This document shows positions 1 to 12,311 of a stretch of 64,000 nucleotides of DNA, in pieces. This DNA comes from Liquidambar formosana (taxonomy: Eukaryota; Streptophyta; Magnoliopsida; Saxifragales; Altingiaceae). Below the pieces are notes generated by a model. It was not told the DNA's origin. It did not search any database and was given only the letters and a program-made list of their open reading frames with translations. The position numbers were made by a program, and so were the translations under genes. Position 1 is the stretch's first letter; each line of letters starts with the position of its first letter. The stretch spans positions 3,452,003-3,516,002 of the forward strand of contig CM077831.1 of assembly GCA_039720395.1 (NCBI GenBank), in the 5' to 3' direction.

Positions 1-1290
1 CTGCCATGGCTTGGCCAGGCCATGGGAGGCCATGGCCAGCAAAGGGGAACTCAAGCCAGGGTGTGGGCCAAGCCCATGGACACATGTGGAGTGGCCAAGA
101 GGGCTGTCTTCTTCAAAGAACATTAGGGTTTCCTGAACCCAGTGCTGGCACCACCATTGGAGGACCTCCAAGGTCACAAAAGTTTCTAAAACTTAATCAA
201 TTCGACTCCACCAACAAAACCAGCTTTTGTATCATGTCCCTACATGAATTACTAAGCTAATTGAAGTGGTTTGGATGATCAAATCATCCCCAATTGTTCT
301 AAACAATTCAAGAACAGTAGGCTGTCCAGAATTTGACAGCATACTGTCCATGATCACAAATTGATTTAAAACCCAGCAAGATGATTAATTCAGGTTACCA
401 AATTATTTTTCCTAGCATCCTACATGTCTTAGGAAACTAATAAAATTGGTTTCATGCAATTTGGAGTTCCCTAGCTCAAGATATGAACAAAACTCCATTG
501 ATGACTTTCTGCAGGAAAAACAGCCTGCTGTGTTCTTCCAAGAAATCAAACTTTTTGATTCTGTATGCATCAAGACTCCTTTGAAACTTAAAGAATATGA
601 TCTATACATCATATATCATCATCCTATAATGATTATTCATCAATTTTACAGAGATATCATATCAGAACAGTAGCAAGAACCATAGGGTTCTAAAACCCAG
701 ATTCGAACTCCATGGTGTTCTTCCCAAACTTTTTGATTTGTTTTAATTCTCATGCACCCTATGCTTGAGAAATCACCATAACAACTTTATGTGAATTAAT
801 TACAGCCATCTCATGTCTTAATTAAACCAAAACAAAAACAAAATACAAAAGAGAGCAACCTAGGGTTCCAAACCCTAGGTTCGGCCTCCATAGAAGAAAC
901 CCTGGTTTCCTCTTCTTTTGTATACATCACATGCTTCTAAAAAATTCCAGAATTAATGTTAGAAGAATATTAGAAGAGGAGAAGAGGGAAAAACAGCCTA
1001 GGGTTCAAAACCCCAAGTTCGGCCATGAAGAGGAAACCCTAGTTTCCTCCTTCTTCTTTTCCAAAACTGAAACCTATTCAACTCTTTGAATTTCCAGCAG
1101 CCCTAAAACTATTTTAGAAGAGGAGAAGAAGAGATAAACACCTAGGGTTCAATAACCCTAGGTTCGGCCATGAGAGGGAAATCAATTAAATGCATGAACA
1201 TGAATCTCAATTCATTAAACCAATCAATTTTACCATAAATTATAGCCCACATGCAGTTTGTATTAGGCATAACCATGGCTCTGATACCAC
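1..1290 (-). mobile_element. Ty1/copia-like element, 5' leader part, partial (runs off window)
   Basis: This is the beginning of the internal region of a minus-strand copia-like element; reading leftwards one goes from the primer site into the untranslated leader. It matches, in reverse complement, the leaders that start at 34170 and 60517: the telo-box-like CTAGGGTT / AACCCTAG pairs and the phrase around 300-420 with the paired-pyrimidine runs recur there. No coding frame is supported. Small open frames here are chance. The rest of the element lies left of the window. Confidence 0.8.
1277..1289 (-). other. Primer binding site, initiator tRNA-Met type
   Basis: The minus strand reads TGGTATCAGAGCC, one base inside the LTR edge. 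This is the standard plant copia PBS complementary to the 3' end of initiator tRNA-Met, and it fixes the element orientation as minus. Confidence 0.9.
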
Positions 1291-2955
1291 TGTTGGGAAT
1301 CAAACTAGAGAGGAAAAATACAAAGGCGGAATTTAAAATTTTTCCTATGATTCCCAAACCCATGAATCTTAATTATGCTTAATACAAAAACCATAAACCT
1401 AACTACCAAGAGAGTTAGGGTACTTACAGTTGAACAAGTCTTCTCCTTTATGCTCCAAGCTTGTCTTCTGATTGAGCAGTCCAAGTGCACTGCCTCCAAC
1501 AGTATCTACACCTAGCTAGAGCTTGATGTCCTTTCCTTCTTTCCCTTGTTGATGCTAGAGTAGGAGAAGAGAGGAGAGAGAGAGAGAGAGAGGTGAAATT
1601 TTCGGCCAGCACTTGGGAGCCTCCAAGAGTGCTTCAAGTGATGATGTCATCACATCATAGAAGGCTTTAAATAGCCTCCAACTAGGGCCGGCCAAGGGGG
1701 GGTCTTCTAACCCTAATGGGTTTTGTGTAATTACTCCTAATTACACAATAACCCCTCTAATTTATATCCTATATAAATTTGCCCCTTAAGAACAATTCTT
1801 TATTCACTTATACCCTTTCTCTCATAGACTATCAAGCTCCCTTAGCATGATCAGTGTGTGACCCATTGGGTTCACATCATCAAGTAGTAGGAACTGCACA
1901 AGTTGTGCACAATGGAACACTTTCCATTAAGGGTCTAATTGAAACTCCTTTCAATTCCCTAATTGATTATAACTCATTTATATCAATTAGGGCTTCTACT
2001 AACCATGAGTAACACCTAGCATATGGCTCATGGTGTGGTCCTTAATGAGGTGAATAGTCATTTACAAAGAACCCTTCTGTTATAGTTTACAGGTTACAAT
2101 TCCATCCTTCCATCAACACAATGTCTCCAATTGAACTAATAGGACATGGAAGTCTGTCAAGTCCCTAGTTCAATTACTTTATACTCATTCATTAATATCA
2201 ACTCAATGATGAACTTATGGAAACTCCTTTCCATATTCATTCTACCATGGGCCCATGGATTTAATGAGTTATATTCAATAAATGCTGTATGAGACATTCA
2301 CTCTCTTTTTCCTGAGAGTGATGGATTCCTTGTTGATCACTCACATGCCTTCACACACATAGCAGTAGGGCCAATGAACACCCTTACAGACCCCTGAATA
2401 GGATCTACACTTAGTGTTATCAAACTTCTAAAGCTACATGTATAAGACAACCATGGTGTCTCAGGTCTAAGGATTACTTGTACCACTATAACAATGAGAA
2501 ACTGATTGACAGGCAGGTTAAAACTCCATTCAGTTTATCTCATATCTTTGGTCACATTCAGTGTACCTATTCTTATAATAGGCACCCACTTGTTGGTTGT
2601 AGTGTCTCCACACAAATAGCTTGAGACTAGCTATCCTCCTATAGAGTCAACCTAACAAGTGCTAGTCCTATGGTTCATTACTGTCCATCATAGTGAACCT
2701 TCAACTAGGAATGATTTAGGAGTTTAGTACAGAGATATATTTACAGTCTCAAAATTACAACCCTTTGTAATTTCATATTCTCAACTCTAACTCCATAGAC
2801 ATATTATGTAAATATAAATGATGCATATAAATATAATAGAATAAGCCCTTTTATCAAATCAATAATAATTGTGACATATATAAATGAAATCAATTGATTG
2901 TTCCTAATCCCTAAACAATCATCTCTATGATTGGCTCTAGGGCATAATCCTAACA
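1291..2955 (-). mobile_element. 5' LTR of the left copia-like element (1665 bp)
   Basis: On the plus strand the unit begins TGTTGGGAATC and ends CATAATCCTAACA, so it is TG...CA bounded and in minus orientation. Length and ends agree with the other LTRs of this family in the window (about 1655-1681 bp), but it is visibly more diverged from them. It is inserted in the protease region of the gypsy element E1: the open reading frame that starts at 2931 takes its first codons from this LTR edge, and true E1 sequence starts at 2956. The other LTR and target-site copy lie outside the window. Confidence 0.88.
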
Positions 2956-5900
2956 GTAAGGATTTGAGAATCCCAGTAGTTCTGATAGATAATGGGTCAG
3001 CACTAAATGTGTGTCCTTTGCGCACAGCCACCAGACTGGGAATCTGCAAAGAAGAACTCGCACCATCTGCCATGACGGTAAGAGGATATGATAATAGCTC
3101 AAGAAGTGTACTTGGAACATTTACAACTACTTGCAAGGTTGGACCTACTGAGTCAACAGTTGAATTTTGTGTAATGGACATACTAGCAAACTATAATCTA
3201 CTTTTGGGGAGAACTTGGCTCCATCCGTTAGAAGCTGTTCCATCCACGGTACATCAAAAAATCAAATTACCATGGGAAGGAGGTGTTCTAGTGATTCATG
3301 GAGATGGGGAGATAACTGGTCAGGTTCTGGGAATCAAAGAAGGAGAAGAAAACCTGGGATGGAGAGGATTTGAGCTGGTAAGGAAGGATACAGAGAAGGA
3401 AAACGTTTGCCCAGACTTTGCAGAAGGAGTAAGCCACATGGTGGCGCACATCATGAAGAAGATGGGATATATGCCAGGCATGGGCATGGGGAGAAATAGC
3501 CAAGGAATCACCGAATTCCCAGATTTTAGAGCACAGAAGAACCGCAAAGGGTTAGGTTACGAGGGAAAAGAAGGGTTCCCACAGAATAAGAACATGCTCA
3601 ATGGGAATTTTGTCAAAGAAGGAGAAAACTTTCCCTATTGTGGTTTCCCTGAACCCTGGATAGATAAAAGGAGCAGGAAGAGGTTACCTGGACTGGAAGT
3701 ATTCTTCACAGAAGAGCTGAGAATGGAGCTTGTTTTGAAGGAACCAACCAAGATAGAAATACCAGAAGTGGACTGGGCCGACAATCTGGAACAGGGAGCA
3801 TGGAACTTGCTACTATCTGATCATGACATGTACATACTTGCCTTGACTGAAGAGGCAATTGCGGGGGACTTATCAAAGTTGATTAAGGATGCGAATGGGG
3901 GAACTAGTACTTGGAGCTGGGAGAAGGGAGCAGAGACTATTGAAAATAGCGCTCAGGCTATGCTCGGTAAAAAGGCCATTAAGAAAATCCTGGATGTAAT
4001 CACTCCTTTTACTAATGAAACGAGCTCTGATTTTGCTTATGTTGATATGTCCCTTGACGAATATATTGTACAAATGTCGAAAGACCCGGACTTAAACAAA
4101 GCAATTAATGATGAACACGAGAGAAATCTCGAACCTGTAAAGAATGAAACCATCATGATTAACTTAGGCACTAATGAAAATCCTAAGAAAATACAAATTG
4201 GGTCCACTCTGTCTATACAAGAGCAATCTGATTTCAGCACCTTATTGGAGGAAATCCAAGATGTGTTCGCATGGTCCTATGAAGATATACCTGGTATAGA
4301 CCCTGAGATTGTGCAACATCGCATTGACATCAAAGAAGGGTTTAGACCAGTTAAGCAGCGTCTAAGAAGGATGCAACCCGAATGGCAAATCAAGGTGAAA
4401 GAAGAGGTGTCCAAGTTATTAAAAGTGGGTTTCATACAGGCAGTAAGTCAAGCTGATTGGATTGCTAACATAGTACCGGTACCAAAGAAAAACGGGCGGG
4501 TACGAGTGTGTGTAGACTACCGAGATCTCAACAAAGCTTGCCCAAAAGATGATTTCCCTCTCCCACACATTGATGTTTTGGTGGATAACACAGCAGGCAG
4601 TGCACTAATGTCATTCATGGATGGATTTTCTGGGTACAATCAAATATGGATGGCACTGGAGGACATGACTAAAACCACCTTCACTATTGGATGGGGCACA
4701 TACTGTTATACAGTTATGCCATTTGGATTGAAGAATGCAGGCGCAACTTATCAACGGATGGCTACCACATTATTGCATGACATGATGCATCGAGAAGTGG
4801 AAGTATACGTGGACGATATGATCGTAAAGTCAGAGACTAGGGAAGGTCACTTGCAGAATTTGAAGAAGTTCTTCAAAAGAATCAGGAAATATAAGCTGAG
4901 GTTGAATCCACAGAAATGCACTTTCGGGGTAACATCAGGAAAATTGCTGGGGTTCTTAGTAACAACCAGGGGGATAGAGGTGGACTCCACCAAGGTCAAA
5001 GCTATCTTAGAAATGCCACATCCGAAGATGGAAAAAGAAATACGTGGATTTTTAGGGAGGTTGCAGTACATCAGCAGATTTATAGCAAAACTCACTTCAA
5101 CTTGTGAGCCCATTTTTAAGCTGCTAAGAAAAGGGGAGCCTAAAGAATGGAATAATCAATGCCAACAAGCATTTGAAGCTATAAAAGAATACTTGTTAAA
5201 CCCACCAATCCTGATTCCACCTCGTCCTGGAAAACCATTGATGTTGTATTTATCCGTCTTTGAGGAAGCTTTGGGAAGCATGTTGGCACAACGGGATGAT
5301 CAGGGATGTGAACACGCCATCTACTACTTAAGCAAGAAGTTGCATGACTATGAAACAAGATACACGGTGGTAGAGAAGTCGTGCTTTGCGTTAGTGTGGG
5401 CTGTTCAAAAGTTAAGGCACATCTTGATGAATTATGAAGTCCAAGTAATATGTCAGATGGATCCGCTCAAATATCTATTTGAGAAGCAAACACTCAACGG
5501 GCGATTATCGCGATGGCTGTTTTTACTTGCCGGATTCGAGTTGGTTTATGTCACGCAGAAGGCAATAAAAGGAGGGGCAGTATCAGATTATTGTGGAAAA
5601 CATCTGGTGCTAGGGGAAGCCCTTAACGATGATTTCCCCGATGAAAACCTTTTGAACGTCGATTATTTAAAGACATGGAAGATGTATTTCAACGGAGCGT
5701 CGAATCAGTATGGAGATGGGATCGGGGTCATTTTGATTACACCAGAAGGGTCACACATACTCCTGTTGGTTAAACTAAACTTCCAGAATTCAAACAACAC
5801 AGCGGAGTATGAGGCTTGCATTGCAGGGTTAGAAGCACTGTTAACACTACAAGCGGAAGAAGTAGACGTTTTCGGGGATTCCGCATTAGTAATTGCTCAA

Positions 5901-6089
5901 GTCCAGAACATCTGGAAGACCAGGGAAGAACACCTGAAACCCTATCAAAACCACCTCGAAAGACTAGCCCATAAATTCCGAAAAATAACCTTCACCCCCT
6001 TACCCAGATCTCAAAACCAGTTTGCCGATGCCCTAGCCACATTAGCCTCTTTAATTCACATTCAGAAGGAGCCCGATTACAACCATTGA
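2956..6089 (+). pseudogene. pol: E1 pol part 1: protease, G-patch, reverse transcriptase, RNase H x2
   Basis: A frame of about 1044 codons after the copia insertion. An aspartic protease is near the start (motif IDNGSALNV, about 2973-3010, then the LLLGRTWLH core). A glycine-rich G-patch-like stretch follows (MGYMPGMGMGRNSQGI, about 3460-3510). The RT has VCVDYRDLNKACPKDDFPLPH and the catalytic YVDD box at 4804-4815. A gypsy-type RNase H remnant lies at about 5180-5480 and a second archaeal-type RNase H at about 5680-6060. That second domain has FNGA where FDGA is expected (codon 5691-5693), so a catalytic Asp is replaced by Asn. The frame ends at 6087-6089 while integrase continues in another frame, which implies a one-base loss near 6086. 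Gag is absent because of the upstream insertion. No PR-RT intron is present, unlike E2. Confidence 0.9.
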
Positions 6090-7410
6090 CCATACAACAG
6101 AAATCCCAACCAGCCTATGAAACCACCATTATGGTTATGGAAGGAGAAATTGATGATGGAGAGCCCTGGTACTTCGACATCCTGAATTTTCTGGAACATG
6201 GCAAATACCCAGAAGAAGCAGATAAGAAAGATCGTCGAGTGTTGAGGTTGCTAGCAATGCAATATATCTTATGTAGAGGAAGTCTATTCAAAAGGTCTCC
6301 CAATGGTATTCACTTGTTATGCATTAATGAAAAGGCAGCCAAAGTATTAATCAGTGAAGTGCATGAAGGGGAATGTGGCCCTCACATGAATGGGAGGATG
6401 CTAGCAAAGAAGATCATTCGGCTGGGATACTATTGGACTACCATGGAAGCAGATTGTGGGAACTATGTACGAAAATGCCATCAGTGCCATGTTTACTCCA
6501 ACATGCAATACACACCTCCGGTTGAATTGCACCAGTTGACGTCACCTTGGCCATTTTCTGCTTGGGGCATAGACATTATGGGAAAGATCGCCCCTAAGGC
6601 TACAGGAGGGTATGAATATATACTAGTGGCAATCGATTACTTCACAAAATGGGTGGAAGCAGAAGCTTATACGGTGTTGAAGGCTAAGCATGTGGCTAAA
6701 TTCATTGAAACTCATATTATCTGCAGGTATGGAGTGCCACATGAGGTCATTTCAGACAATGGACTACACTTTCAAGGGGAAGTCCAAGATGTGTTCGAGA
6801 AATATAATATTAAACATCACAAATCTTCTCCTTATCGACCTCAGACCAATGGAGCAGTAGAAGCAGCTAATAAGAATGTCAAACACATCCTTGAAAAGTC
6901 AGCAGAAACTTACAAGGATTGGGCGGAAAAATTACCCAATGCATTGTCGGGGTATCGAACATCAATAAGGACATCTACTGGGGCAACCCCTTACTCACTA
7001 GTATATGGAATGGAGGTAGTGTTATCTGTAGAATTGGAAGTTCAGTCAGTAAGGGTCATGGTAGAAGGGAAAATCCCTGAAGCTGAATGGAAAAGAAGCC
7101 GCTATGAACAATTGGCGCTGTTAGATGAAACAAGGCTCAAAGCATTATACCATGTACAAGGATATCAGAGAAGAGTCGCCAGAGCATTCAACAAAAGGGT
7201 GAAACCAAGGAACTTGAAGGAAGGAGATTTAGTGCTCAAGGAGATGCTAACTCGGGTATCAGATCCTAGGGGCAAGTTCAGATCCACTGGGTGGGCCTAT
7301 ACATCATCAAAACCATACTGCCAGGAGGAGCAGCCAAGCTAATGGACGAAGAAGGGAATGAGTTCACACAGCCCACCAATCTGGACCGACTCCAGAAATA
7401 CTACATATAA
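6086..7410 (+). pseudogene. E1 pol part 2: integrase
   Basis: Integrase joins retrotransposon cDNA to the chromosome. The N-terminal zinc-binding HHCC set is visible (HEGECGPH ... CHQC, about residues 93-134). The catalytic core has Asp at about residue 163 (GIDIMG), Asp at about 224 (SDNG) and Glu at about 259 (NGAVEAANK), the last two 35 positions apart as in the family. The upstream frame stops at 6089, so this part is out of frame with RT and has no proper ATG. Near 7284 a second one-base loss shifts the frame: the open frame stops at 7342, whereas the conserved C-terminal coding can be followed in the neighbouring frame to a TAA at 7408-7410. Two breaks make this a pseudogene of recent origin, since the rest of the frame is open. 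Confidence 0.9.
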
Positions 7411-7577
7411 AGTGGACTCAATTTTGTGTAAACAATGGGTCGAAATCAGTACAAAATTTAATTAAGATAGTTTTGTTTATTTAAGTAACTGTTACATCTT
7501 GTTAATTGCTTGTACTAAAAAAGGGGAAAGGACATGAAATACAATACGATTGGCAAGGTTTATTTCGAAGTAGCATA
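7411..7577. other. E1 spacer between convergent pol and antisense gene
   Basis: About 170 bp of AT-rich sequence where the sense pol and the antisense DUF7745-like gene meet tail to tail. A purine run (AAAAAAGGGGAAAGG, 7517-7531) resembles a polypurine tract but is not next to an LTR. I see nothing else. Confidence 0.5.
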
Positions 7578-8300
7578 TCATTTCCTCGTCTTTTTTCGAT
7601 CACAACTACTTTGCCCAATGATCTTTCGCTTGTGCTGGCCATTTGCTTTCTTGGATTCCTCAATATCAGAAGCAAGCCAAGCATAATAAGACGTTGAAGG
7701 GCTGATTAACACTGGGGTGGTAATGGAAAATGTCCGGGCTCTTTGGGGCCATGCCTCCCGGATGCGCTCAATAATGTGACCCACAAGAGGACAGACATAT
7801 CCCATATGGTCTTTATTCAGAGCTTTCTGGGATTCTCCGAATTGACGTTGAATACGGGGCACCGGGCAGTAGGATATTTCTTTCAGACCAACCAACATCA
7901 CGCCGTGAGAAAGGAGCAAACTTGAAGTCATGTCAGATATTCTCCACCAGGGGTAGAACCACCGGACATTATGGCAAGAAAGGTTAGAAACCATCACTTG
8001 AAGATTATCCATGTCAGGAAAAGGTTTGATCAAAGGTCTACGACGATACGATTGCGGCTGGTATGTCCAAGGACTCGACTGAGGTTCCGACACAAGTTGA
8101 AGACGCTCGAAAAGCCAAATCTGGAAAAAGGACAAAGCATTCATACGTACGCATTAGAAAAAGATGCGTACGCAGCAATGCGCACGTGCAATAATTTGTT
8201 GCGTGCGCAACACATCACACACGCAACATCAACTAATGCGTACGCAAGTTGCGTCCGCTAAATCTCCTAATGCGTACGCAATAAGGTAGCAGCAGAACTG

Positions 8301-8334
<34 letters not shown>

Positions 8335-8976
8335 AGGAGGCAGTAAACTCATCTGCAGCAAAAGGGGATTACCGCCTATGAAGGAAACCTCAACTCTCAC
8401 GAATTTGCTCAAAGCATTGAGAGTACCAGCTAAAATCATCATGTAAGGATTTTGAACCTTTAAGATAGGAAGGACTCGCAGCAGAGTTGCGTCAACAGAA
8501 TCAGGAGCATCCACGAATAAGTATTTTGCCAAGATACAAAAACAAGCAGCATTTAATTGATATTGAAATTGGTTTTCTGTGCCCGCAGTAGGAAGTTGAC
8601 GGAAATATGAGATCAAGGCCAGCAAGTTTATTCGGGAATCTGAGAACAAGTCACGAGCAACTCTAAAGGAGATACCAAATATGGGGATTAACTCCTCAGC
8701 TTTAGCTTGGGCGATCGAGGGTAGCAGGACATGAGTAAATTCGGAACGTCCTAGAATAGCTCCAAACTCCTCCATGGTAGGACACATCTCTGAATTGTTG
8801 AAGCGAAACACATGATAGGAAGGATCCCAAAATCCCGCAGCAAATTGAAGAAAGTTCTGATTGACCCGCACTTCGGAGTAATCAAGTAAAGAAGCTAAGT
8901 GAAATTGTGTATTCAGCTCCCCGCAAAACTGACAATTAAAGGATTTAATCCAATCAGAAAGAGTTGCCATTACCAA
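7578..8976 (-). pseudogene. E1 antisense gene A: DUF7745-like protein, two exons
   Basis: Exon 1 runs 8976-8353 (208 codons; an internal Met at 8970 is an alternative start) and exon 2 runs 8120-7578, giving about 388 residues. The N-terminal half has the signature FWDPSYHVFRF ... EMCPTMEEFGAILG typical of plant DUF7745 / PMD-related proteins carried by transposable elements; the molecular function is unknown. The exon joint is placed by comparison with the unspliced relative at 15157-16422, where the segment SPLLLHMWLLERL is continuous: here LLLQ ends exon 1 and IWLFERL begins exon 2. The acceptor (TTTTTCCAG) is good, but the donor reads CAG/ATGAGT where CAG/GTGAGT is expected, so splicing is probably lost. 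Exon 2 ends in a Lys/Arg-rich tail. A TATA-like box (minus strand CATAAATATCC) lies at 9083-9093. Confidence 0.75.
8121..8352 (-). other. Intron of antisense gene A, with palindromes and a poly-A/T tract
   Basis: This 232-bp AT-rich intron holds three perfect TGCGTACGCA palindromes (8165-8174, 8237-8246, 8271-8280), several one-base variants and a run of 31 A on the plus strand (8301-8331; poly-T in the sense of the gene). The 5' splice site is ATGAGT instead of GTGAGT. Phase is 0 at both ends. Confidence 0.65.
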
Positions 8977-9504
8977 GAATTTCTGAAGACAGGCGATGGA
9001 ATAAAGGAAATGATTTAAGGCATTCAGAAAGGTTTGTCATTACCGAGGACTTTTGAAAGAAGGCGGTGGAATAAAGAGAAAAGGATATTTATGCAGTTGT
9101 GTGGGGCCCATAGAGCACTATCTTACGTACACTCAATTCTACATTGCGTACGCAACTTGCGTACGCCCACCGACATCCTGCGTACGCAACATGTATATGC
9201 ATCAGGTTGTCTTGCGTACACATTTGTGTGGATTCTGCCAGCGGATTTTCACGACAGATACCAAGTCCGAAAGATAGTGGTTGTTTGGTTTGATCAAATC
9301 GTGGTGGATTGTTTTCGATAAAATATCAGTGATTTATGGAGATTCGCATTTTGAAAAATGCATTTTCTTATATAAACATGCAATTGCTAATGAAAATAAA
9401 AACTGAAATAAAGGTTATGGCAGAAATGTTTAAATACACATCCCAAAAAAACCAATATAGAAACTGTTCTAAGAAAAGAGGAGGCAAGTGAATAGAGAAA
9501 ACAT
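8977..9504 (-). promoter_or_regulatory. Upstream region of antisense gene A, also downstream of the PMD gene
   Basis: No coding sequence seen. It holds the TATA-like box at 9083-9093 (minus strand), about 110 nt before the start codon, and just upstream of it two perfect TGCGTACGCA sites (9145-9154, 9179-9188) plus two one- or two-base variants between 9125 and 9225. The arrangement looks like a core promoter with upstream binding sites. The far end overlaps the 3' end of the PMD gene. Confidence 0.5.
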
Positions 9505-12311
9505 CTATCGCCTCTGAGCACCGGATGAACTGGCACCACCACGAACACGAGGGGGCTGCATTACGTTCTCCTCATCACCATCCCCGTCATCATCATCATC
9601 ATCACTGTCTGTATTACCACCACCACCTCGTCCCGCGCCTCCTCACAGCTCCAGGATGGTTTGTGACTGATCAATGCATAGCTGCTTGAGTCCGCCTATC
9701 ATCTGATAGACGAACTCAGTCTCAGGGAGCGTAAGCTAACAGGGAAAAATGGGAAAAACAATTAAGACATGCATACATCACATGATAACCATATTTTTTG
9801 CAGAAATAGAGAAAACATACCTGGCGTGTACCAGGAGGAATAGGACAGGGATAGGCCGTCATATCCCGCTGAATGCGCACCTCGCGAACCCGGCCGTTAC
9901 GGCGGAAGAGTGGGACAGACCAAGAAGGGAATACAGGTGGGAATCCCTCGCCAGGCGCGCCAGCAAAAGGAACCTGACAGAAAAGGAGAAGATAAAGTGA
10001 GCATCAAAGATCAAAAACAGGTAAAAGAAACACAAAAACAATCAGAATACCTGGTGTCCTACGAGGCGGGGCATGAGCCGCTCGCGAGCGAAAGTGGAAT
10101 AGCTCTCCGAGGGTCCTAGCAGTCTAGAAAGGTAGTGTATACCTTCTCGCCACTCCTCCACATCTGCTGTGCTCATCGAATAGGGGATCAATGAAAAGGA
10201 AGGCGGGTCATATGGAACCCTCTGGCGTAGCTCTGGGTCGATGGTGAGCTGGGGCACCACCTTCTCAGCAAAATAGAAGGCGCGTGCCCGGGGATAAGAC
10301 AGCAAACAGGAGATCTCAGACATCTCCCGTGCATCCTCCTCCCAGTCCTGAGGACCCAGCTCCAGAGCACCCACCCATGGTCGGGCATTCACCTGCAAAA
10401 GAGGAAGTTAGTATAGTTAAAAATAAAAAAAATAAAAAAAAAAAAAAAAGGGAGAGAGAAAGAGAGGAAAGGAAGGCACTTACCCTATCTAGTCTGTCCA
10501 GAAACTCCCTGACCACGATGTGTGAAGCCTCGTCACCATCCATCAGCGGCTCCAGGGTGAGGTACTCACGAGCCCACAACTGTACAGTTCAGATGTTACC
10601 ATTTACAGTCAAAAATGAAAAAGAAAAGTACAGAAAAGAAAAAGGAAAGGAAGCATCTTACCTCCCCAACATCCAGTAGGATCAGACACTAGCCGACTCA
10701 GAGAATCCATAGTGGCATACAGATGAGATAGCACCGCACTCCCCCAGCCATACTCTCTTGCAACAGTCAAATCATCCAAAGCCAGCAGCCATCCAGGCTC
10801 CACCGTCTGTGTAGAATTGGTAACCAGAAAGGCGCCAAGGAGGTATAGAATGAATGCTCGCGCCATCTGCGTGTGATCCTCCGCAGTATCCTGTCCTCTC
10901 TGAGAGTACGCAGCAAGCAAAGCTGGGTACTTTAGCGTAGCAGATGGGCAAGGGACTCCCAACAAGCGCAAGGTCAAGGCCTTGTGATCGGCCTCCGTCA
11001 GCTCAAAAGTAAACCGTCGTCCCCTCATCCTCAGCCCAGTCAGACGGTAAAAGTCATACGGGGTCATGGTGTACTCCCGTCTGGCTATATAGAAGGTGTG
11101 GGTGGTGTCCCACCACCGCTCGGCTAAAGCAAGCACATGGGTAGGGCCAGGACGGCGCGTGATGGTGTCAGTGGCGAGCTTCCCAAAGCCCGCGCCTATG
11201 ACCAGCTGTCGGGTCTCCTCGGTAAGCCGACCCCACCAGCTAGTCAGGCTATCCATGCTACCACGTCCATACTTCTTCTTCGGAATCTGCAAAAAAAAAA
11301 AAAAAAATTAAAGTCAGGTAAGTATAAAAACAGGTATGTACAATAAACAACTGTTATAAAATAGAATTGCATTACATAATTGCGTACGCATAACAACAAG
11401 TGCGTACGCAAAACAGTCCCAAGGACAAGATGCGTACGCAGTGTGACGAGATGCGTACGCACATATAGTCCAGTAATCACATTACGTAAGCATTACAGTC
11501 AGGCGCGTACGCACCCGTCACCTTTGGCCGTCACACAGTGAAACCCACTGCCCTCTCCCTAGCGTGTCATCGTTAAGCCTACTGTTCAAAGTCGAAGGTC
11601 GGGCCTTCGAAGTTTGGTGTTGTTGCGTGTGCATTTTGTTCGATTCCGTACGCAAGATCAGACTCTGGTCCATAATTCTAAGGCATTGCGTACGCATTGC
11701 TCACTCATACGAGCGTAACGTTAGTGCTTGTCATCATGGGGCAGGAATCCTGTACACATAATGCGTACGCATCAGTGATGATTGCGTATGCACCATGGGA
11801 AATATGTTTCCGCTATATAGGATGTCCCCTTCTTTTTCCCCAGTGTAACGTTAATCATGATTGAGTCCTAGCCTAAATAGGTCAGATAGGCAGGTATTTT
11901 CGAGGTTTGCTGGGAGAACACTTGAGTATTAACGTTGCGTACGCGAACGGTGGTGTTGCGTACGCAGGCGTTAAACCAAGGATCTGTGCACACGCAGCCC
12001 CTGTTTCGTCCCACCATTTCCATTTCTTCTTTATTGTGTTATTGTCAGATTTCACAATGTTTTTTATAGGTTTATTAGGCATCATAAGTTATTTAAATTC
12101 TGAATTTTTAGCATGCATTAACAAAGGTTAAAGCTTTAAAGAAAAAAAAAAATTCAAATCTTGTGTAACATACCCGCTGCTGCCGTGCAATCTGGGAACG
12201 GTGGTCCGTAGGGCGATACAAAATCTCCGGGATAGCATTTGGCGGAAGCTGCAGGTCCCACCTGTTGATGACGAAGCCATCGTCATCACCACGAACTCGA
12301 TTCGGGGCCAT
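9505..12311 (-). pseudogene. E1 antisense gene B: plant mobile domain (PMD) protein, six exons
   Basis: Exons on the minus strand: 12311-12174, 11286-10662, about 10579-10484, 10392-10051, 9973-9821 and 9735-9505. Five donors read GTATGT, GTAAGA, GTAAGT, GTATTC and GTATGT, and acceptors end in AG. Exon 2 carries the PMD core (ALAERWWDTTHTFYIA ... YDFYRLTGL), the plant aminotransferase-like mobile domain also found in MAIL1/MAIN proteins and in transposable elements. Later exons give the C-terminal half and an acidic Asp-rich run (about 9575-9610). Two defects: an in-frame TGA at 9645-9643, probably a former CGA, 46 codons before the natural TAG at 9507-9505; and exon 2 leaves one extra base while the only obvious AG before exon 3 is in phase 0, so that joint is uncertain. 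Predicted length to the TGA is about 480 residues. Function is not known; a DNA- or chromatin-linked role is inference from plant PMD proteins. Confidence 0.8.
11287..12173 (-). other. Intron 1 of the PMD gene, rich in TGCGTACGCA palindromes
   Basis: An 887-bp intron with donor CGG/GTATGT and acceptor poly-T/GCAG. Perfect palindromes lie at 11391, 11401, 11431, 11452, 11697, 11762 and 11957 (start positions), with variants at 11503, 11646, 11783 and 11936. The coding exons on either side contain none. Confidence 0.7.

Noticed and set aside
8145..8282. Regular palindromic repeats considered as a CRISPR-like array
   Set aside because: Spacing is irregular, there are no spacers of constant length or cas genes, and the context is a plant retrotransposon intron.
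8301..8331. Run of 31 A as the tail of a retroposed gene or LINE/SINE
   Set aside because: It lies inside an antisense intron, where it acts as a poly-T stretch, and has no flanking target duplication or retroposon body.
9575..9610. CAT/ATG trinucleotide repeat as a microsatellite of interest
   Set aside because: On the minus strand it codes for the acidic Asp run of the PMD protein tail, so it is explained by coding.
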